DNA of 60,021 nucleotides. Source: Candidatus Latescibacterota bacterium. GTDB taxonomy: Bacteria > Latescibacterota > UBA2968. The position numbers were made by a program, and so were the translations under genes. Location of the stretch: contig JAJEDY010000028.1 of the NCBI GenBank assembly GCA_022821275.1, positions 1 through 60,021 on the forward strand. The letters run 5' to 3'. The notes beneath the pieces were generated by a model that had not been told where the DNA came from, did not search any database, and worked only from the letters and a program-made list of their open reading frames with translations. Shown here piece after piece: positions 16,710 through 26,383 of this stretch. The number at the start of each line of letters is the position of its first letter. The first letter of the stretch is position 1.

Positions 16710-19700
16710 GTGAAGGTCACAAGAATATTAACGTTGCTGTGTCTTACCGGCCTCATAACCCACGCCGCCCTGGCACAGCCCCCCTCTTTAGGTCCTGCCA
16801 AAGCCATTGGTGTTGACCTTGGCAACACTCCGTTGAACCGTCCATCCCCCGATCAAAAAAGCTACACGTATTGGACGCCCGAAACAGCCGATGGCTTCTT
16901 TCCCTCGCTTTTGGGACTGCGCACGGCCAGCGCTCGGATGATTCGCACCAAATATTTCAACATCTACTTCTCCACAGCCGAAAAAACCGCGCGCCACATT
17001 GCCGACTTCTGCGATGAGGTCCTGTCGAATCTCATGCGCCATTACCCCACCTTTGTCGATCGCATTGCACCCATCCACGTCGTCGTTGACGACCAGGCGG
17101 ATTATCTGGGCAATGCCTTTGCCGTGTACAGCGCCAATTACATCCACTTTTGGACCAACCCCATCGACTGGGAAATCCGCGGCACCAGCGACTGGGTACG
17201 CAATGTTTTTGTCCACGAACTCGCCCACATCGTAACACTGAAAGCCGCCTATAAGGGCTTTCCATTCCAAATTGGCATCGTCAACGCCTCTCGTGCCAAT
17301 GAAAATCCCGATTTCAGCTTTACACTTGGCCTGTATCACCTCGCTGTCAATTCGGGTTTTGCCGAAGGTATCTCGCAATACGAAGCCACCGAATACGGCG
17401 ACGATAGATGGGACACACACCGCGATATGCTCCTGCGCATGGCCGCGCTCGAAAATGATTTGCTCTCCCTCGCCAGCATGGGGCAACTCGGCGGCAAGGG
17501 CAATTACCACGGCGAAATGGTCTATAATCAGGGATTCGCCATGCTCAATTACATTGGCGAACGCTTTGGTCCCACTGTTGTCAGACAGATCTTTGAACAC
17601 AGACCCATTATCAACTTCAACTCCTCGCTCAAAAAAGCCACTGGCGTATCGGCAAAACAACTCTACCGCGACTGGAAAACGCATATTGTAGAACAATACA
17701 GCGCGGTTCAAAGCGATATCCAGGAAGCCGGTGAACGCGAAGGCGAATTGATCATCGATAGGGGCAGTCTGGACTATCACCCGGTCTATTCCCCACAAGG
17801 CGATAAACTGGGCTTTATCTCCAACGACGACAGCGACTATTTCATCACCGAACTCAAAGTGATGGACCTCACCACCAAAAAAGTAGAAAAAATAGCCGAC
17901 CGCGTCGATAATCGCTTTGTCTGGACAGCCAGCGGCGACAGCCTGATGTACATCAAAGCCGTAGGCGCGCGTTGGGACATCTTCACGTATGACACAAAAA
18001 CCAAAAAAGAAACCCGAGTCACCGTGGGTCTGCGCGGGAAAGACCCCACCCTCTCTCCCGATGGCAAACAAATCGCCTTTGTAACCCTGAGAGACGGCAC
18101 TGCGAACATCGGCCTCGTAAACACCGATGGCACCGATGTGCGATACCTCACACACAACAACGACGCCACACAGTACTTTGGTCCCAAATGGTCACCCGAC
18201 GGCAAACACCTGCTCTTCAGCGTATTTCGCACGGGCGAAGACCGCGACATTGCCATCATCGACGTGGATGCCACAACCTGGAAAAAGAAAGAGGGCAGGC
18301 GCGCGTTAAAAAAAGAGGAAGTTGACACACAACTCGACAGCCTTCAGCAGGCAAAGGCCGACAGCCTCAAGGCATTTCCCGACAGCCTCGCCTATGCCAA
18401 CAATGCCAACTTCAAAGCCATCGTACACTCCACAGCCGACGAACGCGACCCCGTGTGGCTGCCCGATGGCAGCGGATTTGTCTTCAGCTCGGACCGCACG
18501 GGCATCTTCAACCTCTACACCCACGACATGGCCACCGGAGAACAAAAGCAACTGACCAATGTCACAGGTGGCGCGTTTCTGCCCACTATTTCTCCCGACG
18601 CCAAAGACGTGATCTACGCAGGATATCACGCAGCGAACTACAACCTCTATCGCATACCCCTGTCCGAGGCCGTTGCCATTGATCCCCCCGAAGGTATTGA
18701 ACGAGACTATGCCGAGATTTACACCGGTGAATCCATCACCGAACTTCACGACATCGGGCGGTATTCCACGCGCCTCGTCTCTTACGGAATCACACCCATC
18801 GCATTGCTGGGTCCCACATTTATCGGCAACCGATTCGGCCTGGATCAAATCAGCGCGGGTGCTCAATGGGCCTGGGGCGACCTGCTCGGCAGCGACGTTT
18901 TTGTAACCACCGCTCTGATCGGCAAAAACTTCAGACGACAACAAGACTTCAACTCGGAATTTGCCTTCTATTACCAGAATAGCCTTACCCCCATTCTATC
19001 TGAACAAAGCACCTATGTCCCCCGCATCTTCTTTGGAGGCAGCAGGCAAACCATCAACAGCATCGTGGATTTGGGCACCGTCCAAACCGTGCGCGATACA
19101 CTCAGCGGCACACTGATCACCACAAATGACCAGGGTCAACAGGTCCTGATCCCCAATGTCACGCAGCACTTAGACCTCACGGTCACAGAAGAAGACGATT
19201 TTAAGGATGTTTTCTCAGACTTTACGGTAGGCGCCCAAATGGGAGCGGGCCGAGGACACTATTTCAGTCTTGCCTATGGCTACCGAAAATATTCCGAAAA
19301 CCTGCACGCCGTTCAGGTCCTTCACGATAGCTCTCGCGTCTTTCAGACCAATTTAGAGACCGGTGCTGTTGAAGACATCACAGATCAGATTCCCGGTCCG
19401 GGCTACGCATCACAGGAAACCCTTCTCGACGATTTTCTCTACAAAGAACTCGACTTCTTCAAAAGTCACGAATGGATGGGCGGTTGGAGCTACATCACCC
19501 TCAAACCCGCCACAGACCTCTACATCAACCCATCGGGCGGTCGCGCATTATCCTTCCGCTATCGGCGTATCAATGCAACCGTGATAGATTCGCTGGCCCG
19601 CACGCCAGATCTGAATGAGGACTTTACCCCAGACCCCATCGGCGAAGACCTGTCACCCGCATTTTTCCGGGGCGATAAAGTCAACGTGGGCTTCAACGAA

Positions 19701-20285
19701 TACATCGCCTCCTTCAATGAATTTATCCCGCTCGTCGGCCGCTCAACATTCGCCCTCCAGGTTTTTGGAGCCTACAAAGACAGCTATGTCAAAGAAGTAC
19801 AACAAGAGGGCGGCACATTCGAAGGCGTATTCTATTACCCCTTGCGCTATTATCTCGGTGGACTGGGCACCTTGCGCGGCTATCCGTATTTCACAATCGC
19901 AGGCGGCAAAGCCCTCTTTGGTCGCACCTCGCTGACCCTGCCCATCTTTAAGCACATTGGCGCAGAACTACCGCCTCTCTTTTTCGACAAAATTTACGCC
20001 TCGCTCTTCTTTGAGTTTGGCGGCGTATCCAATGCCGCCAGCATCGGCGATATTTTTGACGTAGATGAAGAAGTACACAGCGGGCGATGGGACAAATTCA
20101 AAAACGCTTTCCTATTTGACTACGGCGCCGAAATTCGATTCCAGGTGTTTTCACATTATCGCCTGCCCATGTTCGGCTATTTCATCGTCGCCCGTCCCAC
20201 CAAACGCGAAGTCCCATCCCGCAACAACCCCGATATCATCGAAGAGGTCAGTGGGACGCGCTTCTATTTTGGCCTGTCATTGTAA
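16710..20285 (+). CDS. Giant secreted metallopeptidase-like / PD40 propeller / Omp85-like barrel protein
   Basis: The 1191-residue protein starts at GTG 16710 after AAGGAG. It has a signal peptide (cleavage near ALAQ, residue 22) and a peptidase-MA-like domain with HExxH at 169-173 (VHELAH) and a possible third ligand Glu219 (GFAEGISQ). A TolB-like PD40 propeller follows at about 345-660, with repeats such as PVYSPQGDKLGFIS, PTLSPDGKQIAFV and PKWSPDGKHLLFS. The C-terminal ~500 residues are strand-rich, and GGLGTLRGYPYF and the final Phe/aromatic end (FYFGLSL) fit a bacterial surface-antigen (Omp85-like) barrel. It is probably an outer-membrane protein whose periplasmic part binds or cuts peptides. 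Confidence 0.8.
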   Translation: MKVTRILTLLCLTGLITHAALAQPPSLGPAKAIGVDLGNTPLNRPSPDQKSYTYWTPETADGFFPSLLGLRTASARMIRTKYFNIYFSTAEKTARHIADFCDEVLSNLMRHYPTFVDRIAPIHVVVDDQADYLGNAFAVYSANYIHFWTNPIDWEIRGTSDWVRNVFVHELAHIVTLKAAYKGFPFQIGIVNASRANENPDFSFTLGLYHLAVNSGFAEGISQYEATEYGDDRWDTHRDMLLRMAALENDLLSLASMGQLGGKGNYHGEMVYNQGFAMLNYIGERFGPTVVRQIFEHRPIINFNSSLKKATGVSAKQLYRDWKTHIVEQYSAVQSDIQEAGEREGELIIDRGSLDYHPVYSPQGDKLGFISNDDSDYFITELKVMDLTTKKVEKIADRVDNRFVWTASGDSLMYIKAVGARWDIFTYDTKTKKETRVTVGLRGKDPTLSPDGKQIAFVTLRDGTANIGLVNTDGTDVRYLTHNNDATQYFGPKWSPDGKHLLFSVFRTGEDRDIAIIDVDATTWKKKEGRRALKKEEVDTQLDSLQQAKADSLKAFPDSLAYANNANFKAIVHSTADERDPVWLPDGSGFVFSSDRTGIFNLYTHDMATGEQKQLTNVTGGAFLPTISPDAKDVIYAGYHAANYNLYRIPLSEAVAIDPPEGIERDYAEIYTGESITELHDIGRYSTRLVSYGITPIALLGPTFIGNRFGLDQISAGAQWAWGDLLGSDVFVTTALIGKNFRRQQDFNSEFAFYYQNSLTPILSEQSTYVPRIFFGGSRQTINSIVDLGTVQTVRDTLSGTLITTNDQGQQVLIPNVTQHLDLTVTEEDDFKDVFSDFTVGAQMGAGRGHYFSLAYGYRKYSENLHAVQVLHDSSRVFQTNLETGAVEDITDQIPGPGYASQETLLDDFLYKELDFFKSHEWMGGWSYITLKPATDLYINPSGGRALSFRYRRINATVIDSLARTPDLNEDFTPDPIGEDLSPAFFRGDKVNVGFNEYIASFNEFIPLVGRSTFALQVFGAYKDSYVKEVQQEGGTFEGVFYYPLRYYLGGLGTLRGYPYFTIAGGKALFGRTSLTLPIFKHIGAELPPLFFDKIYASLFFEFGGVSNAASIGDIFDVDEEVHSGRWDKFKNAFLFDYGAEIRFQVFSHYRLPMFGYFIVARPTKREVPSRNNPDIIEEVSGTRFYFGLSL

Positions 20286-20293
20286 CTGTTTCC

Positions 20294-20338
20294 AGCCCCC
20301 AGTTCCCAGCCCCAAGGGGTTAGAGACTGGGGGCTTTT
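20294..20338 (+). terminator. Rho-independent-like terminator after the propeller-barrel gene
   Basis: The arms AGCCCCCAGT (20294-20303) and ACTGGGGGCT (20326-20335) pair perfectly and are followed by TTT. The 22-base loop holds a small nested hairpin (CCCC-AA-GGGG). The left arm is part of a CCAGCCCCCAG / CCCAGCCCC tract that resembles the complement of 15671-15685. Confidence 0.6.
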
Positions 20339-20350
20339 GACTTTAAGATT

Positions 20351-21217
20351 ATGCTTCAACTCATCTACGCGATGCGCCCGCGCGAATGGTTCAAAAATAT
20401 CTTTGTGCTGGCCGCTCTCGTTTTTACCAAACGCATTTTTGACCCCAGCGACCTCCTGCAAGGCAGTCTGGCCTTTGTTTGTTTCTGCCTCATATCTGGC
20501 GCAGCGTATCTTTTTAACGACATCAAAGACAGAGAAAACGATCGCCAGCATCCCCTGAAACGCCATCGCCCGATAGCCTCGGGAACTCTCCGTGTCTCCG
20601 TCGCCGCCATCGCCGCTTTCCTCCTCGCCCTGGTCGCCCTGATCGGAGGATTTTACGTACATCCCCACTTTGGCATCGTCCTGCTTATCTATGCGGCAAT
20701 GAACATCGCCTACACGCTGTACCTCAAACACATCGTCATCCTCGATGTCATGATCATTGCCGCGGGATTTCTTCTGCGCGCCATCGGCGGTGCAGTGGCG
20801 ATTCAGGTCGCCATTTCCTCCTGGTTCATCCTCTGCACCATGCTGCTGGCACTATTTCTCGGCTTTGCCAAACGCCGGCATGAACTCGCCCTGCTCGAAG
20901 GAGAAGCCAGCGCCCACCGCCGCATCCTCGCAGAATATTCCCCACAATTTCTCGACCAGATGATCGCCATCGTCACAGCCGGTGCCCTGGTATCATACGC
21001 GCTTTATACCATGTCGCCCGAAGTCATTGAAAAACTCGGCACCAAATACCTCAACCTCACCATCCCCTTTGTGGTTTACGGTATGCTGCGCTACCTCTAT
21101 CTCATCTACAAAAAAGAGGGCGGTGGCAATCCCACCTCTACCGTATTGGGTGATCTCCCTCTTCTGATCGCCTGCGCCCTGTGGTTGCTAACCCTATGCG
21201 TAATACTCTACGTGTGA
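20351..21217 (+). CDS. UbiA-family prenyltransferase (decaprenyl-phosphate phosphoribosyltransferase-like)
   Basis: The 288-residue integral membrane protein has a start typical of DPPR synthase (MRPREWFKNIFVLAALVF), the UbiA motif NDIKDREND (residues 56-64) and HPLKRHRPIASG at 67-78. In mycobacteria such enzymes transfer phosphoribose from PRPP to polyprenyl phosphate for arabinan synthesis; related genes occur widely in non-actinobacterial genomes. Later helices contain FLGFAKRRHEL, the second Asp/Arg-type region of the group. Eight or nine membrane helices are predicted. No epimerase partners are encoded here, so the final product is uncertain. Confidence 0.8.
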   Translation: MLQLIYAMRPREWFKNIFVLAALVFTKRIFDPSDLLQGSLAFVCFCLISGAAYLFNDIKDRENDRQHPLKRHRPIASGTLRVSVAAIAAFLLALVALIGGFYVHPHFGIVLLIYAAMNIAYTLYLKHIVILDVMIIAAGFLLRAIGGAVAIQVAISSWFILCTMLLALFLGFAKRRHELALLEGEASAHRRILAEYSPQFLDQMIAIVTAGALVSYALYTMSPEVIEKLGTKYLNLTIPFVVYGMLRYLYLIYKKEGGGNPTSTVLGDLPLLIACALWLLTLCVILYV

Positions 21218-21227
21218 TGTACCTCCC

Positions 21228-21259
21228 AGCCGGTTCGTTCCTGAATCGGCTTTTATTTT
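21228..21259 (+). terminator. Terminator after the UbiA-family gene
   Basis: AGCCGGTTC (21228-21236) pairs with GAATCGGCT (21243-21251) with one G-T wobble around a 6-base loop, followed by TTTATTTTA. It lies 10 bases after the UbiA stop codon and separates that gene from the sulfatase island. Confidence 0.7.
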
Positions 21260-21348
21260 ACCCCTGCACGCGGGCATTGTGAAAAGACTTTGTATTTTGT
21301 ATTTTGAATCCTCTAATAGTTTTAATCCCTTCCACAAGGAGTTCCCGA

Positions 21349-22917
21349 ATGGCAGAGCAACCAAATATTTTGCTGATTATGAACGACGATATGGGCTATT
21401 CAGATATCGGATGTTACGGAGGTGAAATCCACACGCCAAATTTAGATCGACTTGCAGCCAATGGATTGCGATTCACCCAATTTTACAACACAGCGCGGTG
21501 CTGTCCCACGCGGGCATCGCTGCTCACGGGATTGCATCCCCACCAGGCCAGCGTGGGGCACATGATGGATGACCGGGAATACGAAGGATATCGGGGCGAT
21601 CTGAATTTTAAAAGCGTAACCATTGCCGAAGTACTCAAGACCGTGGGGTATGCGACCTATATGAGTGGCAAATGGCATATTACACGGCATACAGATGCGG
21701 ATGGCCCCAAACACAGTTGGCCCTGCCAGCGCGGATTTGATCGCTTTTTTGGCATCATTACCGGTGCCGCCAATTTTTGGAAGCCACAAACACTCACGCG
21801 AGACAACGAGCAAATTACAGTGGATGAATTTCCAGAGGATTTCTTTTTAACCGATGCCATCAGCGATCAGGCAGCGGATTATATCCGCGAACACGCGCAG
21901 ACAAATGGAGATCAGCCATTCTTTTTATACACCGCATACACCGCACCCCATTGGCCCTTACACGCACATGATGAAGATATTGCAAAATACAAAAATCGTT
22001 TTGCCTCGGGATGGGATCAACTGCGCGAAGAGCGTTTGGCACGCATGCGCGAAATGGGCATATTGAAACCCGAATGGGGATTGAGCGACCGCGATCCTTC
22101 TCAAGTTCCCTGGGAAGAAGCCGATCACAAGGCGTGGCAACAGCGGCGCATGGAAGTTTATGCCGCCCAGGTGGATCGTATGGATCAGGGCATTGGGCGC
22201 ATCGTCCAATCCCTCGAAGAAACCGGAAAACTGGACAACACCCTGATCGTATTTCTGGCCGACAACGGGGGATGCGCCGAAGAACTGGGAGGCGGCATGC
22301 GACGCAGCGCGATTGCCCCGGCCACCACGCGCGACGGTCGTCCGGTCCAACGCGGCAACGACCCAAACGTAATGCCGGGTGACGAAACGACATATCAGAG
22401 CTACGGCGTACCCTGGGCCAACGTATCCAACACGCCATTTCGCCTGTACAAGCACTGGGTCCACGAAGGCGGCATTGCAACCCCCTTTATCGTACACTGG
22501 CCCAATCGCGTAACAGACCACGGCGCATTGCGCGAACAACCCGGCCAGCTTACAGATGTCATGGCAACCTGTCTCGATATAGCGGGAGCCGACTATCCCG
22601 AGACCTATAATGAACACGATATTTTACCACTCGAAGGCACATCGCTAACGCCGATCTTTGACAACCGGGACAACGGCAAAGAATATCTAATCTGGGAACA
22701 CGAGGGCAACGGCGCGGTTCGCAAAGGCAAATGGAAACTGGTAAAACGCTATCCGGGCGATTGGGAGCTATACGACATTGAAGCCGACAGACCGGAACTC
22801 AACGACCTGGCAAATGAAAATCCCGATGTCGTATCCGAACTCTCGGCAATCTACGACGCCTGGGCCGAGCGTTGTGGGATTGAACCCTGGGATAATATCC
22901 TCGCAAAGCGCGGGTAA
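21349..22917 (+). CDS. Type I sulfatase (arylsulfatase A-like)
   Basis: From the ATG at 21349 (ribosome binding site AAGGAG) the protein has 522 residues. The N-terminal NILLIMNDDMGYSD supplies the paired Asp metal ligands, and Cys51 in CCPTRASLLTG fits the C-x-P-x-R motif for conversion to formylglycine. SGKWHITRH and DNTLIVFLADNGGC are later active-site regions. The enzyme should remove sulfate esters from a sugar or aromatic substrate. There is no signal peptide. It needs a formylglycine-generating enzyme, which is not encoded in this window. Confidence 0.92.
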   Translation: MAEQPNILLIMNDDMGYSDIGCYGGEIHTPNLDRLAANGLRFTQFYNTARCCPTRASLLTGLHPHQASVGHMMDDREYEGYRGDLNFKSVTIAEVLKTVGYATYMSGKWHITRHTDADGPKHSWPCQRGFDRFFGIITGAANFWKPQTLTRDNEQITVDEFPEDFFLTDAISDQAADYIREHAQTNGDQPFFLYTAYTAPHWPLHAHDEDIAKYKNRFASGWDQLREERLARMREMGILKPEWGLSDRDPSQVPWEEADHKAWQQRRMEVYAAQVDRMDQGIGRIVQSLEETGKLDNTLIVFLADNGGCAEELGGGMRRSAIAPATTRDGRPVQRGNDPNVMPGDETTYQSYGVPWANVSNTPFRLYKHWVHEGGIATPFIVHWPNRVTDHGALREQPGQLTDVMATCLDIAGADYPETYNEHDILPLEGTSLTPIFDNRDNGKEYLIWEHEGNGAVRKGKWKLVKRYPGDWELYDIEADRPELNDLANENPDVVSELSAIYDAWAERCGIEPWDNILAKRG

Positions 22918-22934
22918 GTAAAAAGGAAAAAACC

Positions 22935-23684
22935 ATGACACCAACAGATATCACAGATGAAATGCTGGCAACATATCGACGCGATGGCGTCATAAAAATT
23001 CCACAGATCATCTCGCCGGAAGAAGTGGCGAAATTTCGTCAGGCATCCCTGGATATTCTCGAAGCCATGCCAAAAGATCCAAACCGTCCATTTAATCAAA
23101 AAGTGAACGTATGGCGAGAAGACGAGGTATTGCGAAACCTGACGCAACACCCGAATGTCGCCGCAGTCGCAGAGAAAATTGCGGGTGTGCGATTGCGGAT
23201 CTGGCACGATCACATCCTCGCAAAAATGCCAGAACTCGAAGTGCCGACAGCATTCCATCAAGACCTGGTAAAATGGCCCTATGATCGCAATTCCAATGCC
23301 CTATCGGCGTGGATCGCACTACAGGACACACCCGTAGAAATGGGATGCATGTCATTTGTACAGGGATCCCACCAAATGAAAGACGTGCCGGACATGGCGA
23401 CAAATAATCAGGAGGGATGGCGGGAATTCGCACCGGAAATCGCGTGGCGCACCAGAGTAACACATCCGCTTCAGGCGGGAGACTGCACATTTCATCACGG
23501 AATGACATTTCACACCGCAGGACCGAATCAGACAAATGATTGGCGGGTAGGATACGTGATTATCTTTGTCGATGCAGCGGCAAAATACACCGGCAAAAAG
23601 CACGTAGTCACAGATCCCTTGAAGCTGACGCCCAACACATTGCCGCCAGATGATTATTTTCCACCCGTAGTTTATGGAGAGTAA
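22935..23684 (+). CDS. Phytanoyl-CoA dioxygenase (PhyH) family protein
   Basis: The 249-residue protein belongs to the Fe(II)/2-oxoglutarate-dependent PhyH family. The iron ligands are visible as His108 and Asp110 (FHQD), and a distal His in FHTAGPNQTNDWR, with the Arg that binds 2-oxoglutarate shortly after it. The helix-rich start (YRRDGVIKIPQIISPEEV) is typical. Substrate cannot be told from sequence; PhyH enzymes hydroxylate many small molecules. It sits between two sulfatases with short gaps, so it probably acts on the same class of substrate. Confidence 0.88.
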   Translation: MTPTDITDEMLATYRRDGVIKIPQIISPEEVAKFRQASLDILEAMPKDPNRPFNQKVNVWREDEVLRNLTQHPNVAAVAEKIAGVRLRIWHDHILAKMPELEVPTAFHQDLVKWPYDRNSNALSAWIALQDTPVEMGCMSFVQGSHQMKDVPDMATNNQEGWREFAPEIAWRTRVTHPLQAGDCTFHHGMTFHTAGPNQTNDWRVGYVIIFVDAAAKYTGKKHVVTDPLKLTPNTLPPDDYFPPVVYGE

Positions 23685-23687
23685 AAA

Positions 23688-25106
23688 ATGAGCACCCCCA
23701 ATATAATTTTAATGATGTGCGACGACCTGGGATATGGCGATGTGGGATTTAACGGAAATGAAGTCATAAAAACCCCGAATTTGGACCGCCTGGCGAACAA
23801 TGGGATTCGGTTCACGCGATTTTATGCGGGAGGACCCGTGTGTTCCCCAACGCGAGGAACCTGTTTAACCGGACGGCATTATTTTCGATATGGCGTAACA
23901 CATGCCAATCGCGGACACTTGCCCGCACAGGAAATAACACTGGCGCGGATGTTAAAATCCTTCGGCTATGCGACCGGACACTTTGGCAAATGGCATCTGG
24001 GAACACTGGACCCAAATTATTCGGGCAAGTCCAATCGCAATCCAGCGCGCAACTACGCCCCGCCCTGGGAGCGGGATTACGATGAGACATTTGCCACAGA
24101 GTACGCGGTTCCCACCTGGGATCCAGCGGTAGATATTAACCAGAGGACCGGAAAGCGTTTGGACCGCCCCTGGGCCTCGCCATATTACGAAAATGGAAAA
24201 CTGGTAACGGAAAACCTGGAAGGATGCGATTCCCGGGTATTGATGGATCGCGCAATTCCATTTATCGAACAAGCGGTTGAAAATGGCAATCAGTTCTTTA
24301 CGACCATCTGGTTTCACGCACCGCATAGCCCCGTCGTTGCCGGACCGGAATATCGCGCAATGTACGCCGAATACAGCGAAGATGAACAGCACTATTACGG
24401 CTGCATCACCGCCATAGACGATCAGGTGGGACGATTGTATCACGCATTGGAAGCATGGGGCGTAGCCGACAACACCATGATCTGGTTCTGTTCGGACAAC
24501 GGTCCCGAAGGCCGCACGGGTCAAAGTGGCCGCAACCGGGGATCAACGGGTGGCTTGCGCGGACGAAAGCGGTCTTTGTTTGACGGCGGCGTAGGCGTAC
24601 CCGCGCTATTGCACTGGCCGGGTCATGCAGAACCCGGACGCACAGTAGAAATGCCGTGCAGCACACTGGATTACTTCCCCACAATCGCCGAGGTCATGGG
24701 CTACGAGATGCCCGATAATCGCCCCATTGACGGCATCAGTCTGCTACCGACAATTGAGGGAAACATGACAGAACGCCCTGCCCCCATTCCGTATCGGTTC
24801 AACAGTCCCAAAAACGCGATGTTTGACGCCCCGACCATCTCAATGATCGACAACCGTTATAAATGCTTGACCAACCTGTCGAACAATGGCAGCGAAGATC
24901 TGTGTTTTGACATGATTGAAGACCGCGCGGAAACGACCAATTTGGCAAACGAGCAACGAGAACGCATGGGGCAAACGCGCGAAACCCTGCGCCAATGGCT
25001 CCGCTCGTGCGAAGCCAGCCACAACGGTGGGGATTACGACGAGGCATTTGAACCAGTCGCGCCATTTGAAGAAGTCACTGGAGACTGGCCTGGAAGAAGA
25101 AATTAA
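23688..25106 (+). CDS. Type I sulfatase
   Basis: This is a second 472-residue formylglycine sulfatase, starting 3 bases after the PhyH gene. Metal ligands are in MMCDDLGYGD. Cys52 in VCSPTRGTCLTG is the residue to be modified, and GHFGKWHLG and WFCSDNGPEG complete the active site. It is clearly a different subfamily from the sulfatase at 21349, as the loops after the C-x-P-x-R motif do not match. The shared operon suggests that each removes a different sulfate from one glycan. Confidence 0.92.
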   Translation: MSTPNIILMMCDDLGYGDVGFNGNEVIKTPNLDRLANNGIRFTRFYAGGPVCSPTRGTCLTGRHYFRYGVTHANRGHLPAQEITLARMLKSFGYATGHFGKWHLGTLDPNYSGKSNRNPARNYAPPWERDYDETFATEYAVPTWDPAVDINQRTGKRLDRPWASPYYENGKLVTENLEGCDSRVLMDRAIPFIEQAVENGNQFFTTIWFHAPHSPVVAGPEYRAMYAEYSEDEQHYYGCITAIDDQVGRLYHALEAWGVADNTMIWFCSDNGPEGRTGQSGRNRGSTGGLRGRKRSLFDGGVGVPALLHWPGHAEPGRTVEMPCSTLDYFPTIAEVMGYEMPDNRPIDGISLLPTIEGNMTERPAPIPYRFNSPKNAMFDAPTISMIDNRYKCLTNLSNNGSEDLCFDMIEDRAETTNLANEQRERMGQTRETLRQWLRSCEASHNGGDYDEAFEPVAPFEEVTGDWPGRRN

Positions 25107-25123
25107 TCAATCAGAGGTACCGA

Positions 25124-26362
25124 ATGGCAACTCGATTTGGCGATGAACGCGACTGGTTTTTGGAAAAGCGATTTGGTCTATTTATCCACTGGGGAATCTA
25201 CGCCATCCCCGGATGGCAGGAACAGCACCAGTGGCGCGGACGCATGCCCGCAAATGAATATGTAAAGTTAGCCGAGCAGTGGAATCCCACAAACTTCAAT
25301 CCCAACGCGTGGTTAGACCTCGCAGAAGAAGCCGGGATGCAATACATCATCGCGACAACCAAACACCACGATGGATTCTGCTTATGGGATACAGCGCACA
25401 CGGCATTCAACACAATGAATACCCCATGTGGAAAAGACCTCATGGCAATGCTCGCCGATGCGTGTCACAAACGCGATTTTCCCCTGGGCTTTTATTATTC
25501 AATTGCCGACTGGCACCACCCCAATTACCCCAATCAGGGACGACATCACGAATTGCCCCAACCCAAGCCGGGAGATGATCCCGACTTGATGAAATACCTG
25601 GAATTTCTGAAGGCGCAGGTATGGGAGCTATGTACCCATTACGGAAAACTACACGCATTCTGGTGGGACATGAATGTGGATGAACACTTCGATCCATCCA
25701 TCAACGCGATGATTCGGTCGCTACAACCCGCAGCAGTAATCAACAATCGGGGATTTGACCCCGGTGATTTTGGAACGCCCGAGCGCGATCATGTGCAAGG
25801 CATAGACGCCCAGCAATCATTTGATCGACTGACCGAAGCGTGCCAATCCGTCGGCATCGAAAGCTGGGGCTATCGGGTAGGTGAAGATTATTATACAGAC
25901 CGCCATCTGATACGGAGCATCGATCGGTATCTCGCGCGCGACGCAAACTACTTGCTCAACGTAGGCCCCAAACCCGACGGAACGATACCAGACGCATCCA
26001 AACGCATCTTGAAACGCATAGGAAAATGGTATCGCGCAGTAGAAGAAGCGGTCAAAGACGTAGAACCCGCGTCGCACCTGACGCGCAATCGCGATATACT
26101 ATTGACGCGCCGGGACAATGTGATCTACGTACATCTGGTAAACGACCCGCGCACAAGCGGCGTAAAGCTCGACCCAATTGCAATCGCGCCAAAAAATGCG
26201 ACCTTACTAAACACAGGTAAACCCGTAGATTTCACAGTGGATCTGGTACCGACCAATCACATAGAGCACAAACCCTATTTGCGGTTACAGAACCTGCCAG
26301 TGAATGAACTGATCAACACTGTAATAGTAGTAAAACTCGAATTTGACAAAGCACCTGAATAA
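25124..26362 (+). CDS. GH29 alpha-L-fucosidase
   Basis: The 412-residue protein has the GH29 hallmarks RFGLFIHWGIYAIPGW (16-31), KHHDGFCLWDT (80-90), NNRG after a DMN-type loop, and YLLNVGPKPDG. Asp182 in HAFWWDMNVD is at the usual position of the nucleophile (normally FDG/WxD), though the surrounding loop differs from the common form. No signal peptide is seen. Together with the two sulfatases this suggests processing of sulfated fucose-containing glycans in the cytoplasm after import of oligosaccharides, which is an inference. Confidence 0.9.
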   Translation: MATRFGDERDWFLEKRFGLFIHWGIYAIPGWQEQHQWRGRMPANEYVKLAEQWNPTNFNPNAWLDLAEEAGMQYIIATTKHHDGFCLWDTAHTAFNTMNTPCGKDLMAMLADACHKRDFPLGFYYSIADWHHPNYPNQGRHHELPQPKPGDDPDLMKYLEFLKAQVWELCTHYGKLHAFWWDMNVDEHFDPSINAMIRSLQPAAVINNRGFDPGDFGTPERDHVQGIDAQQSFDRLTEACQSVGIESWGYRVGEDYYTDRHLIRSIDRYLARDANYLLNVGPKPDGTIPDASKRILKRIGKWYRAVEEAVKDVEPASHLTRNRDILLTRRDNVIYVHLVNDPRTSGVKLDPIAIAPKNATLLNTGKPVDFTVDLVPTNHIEHKPYLRLQNLPVNELINTVIVVKLEFDKAPE

Positions 26363-26383
26363 AGATAGCCATCGGAGAGAATC

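Noticed and set aside
16788-18155. Long open frame (455 codons) on the minus strand
   Set aside because: It lies entirely opposite the peptidase-propeller gene, has a composition typical of an antisense frame (rich in Gly, Val, Phe, His) and no recognisable domain.
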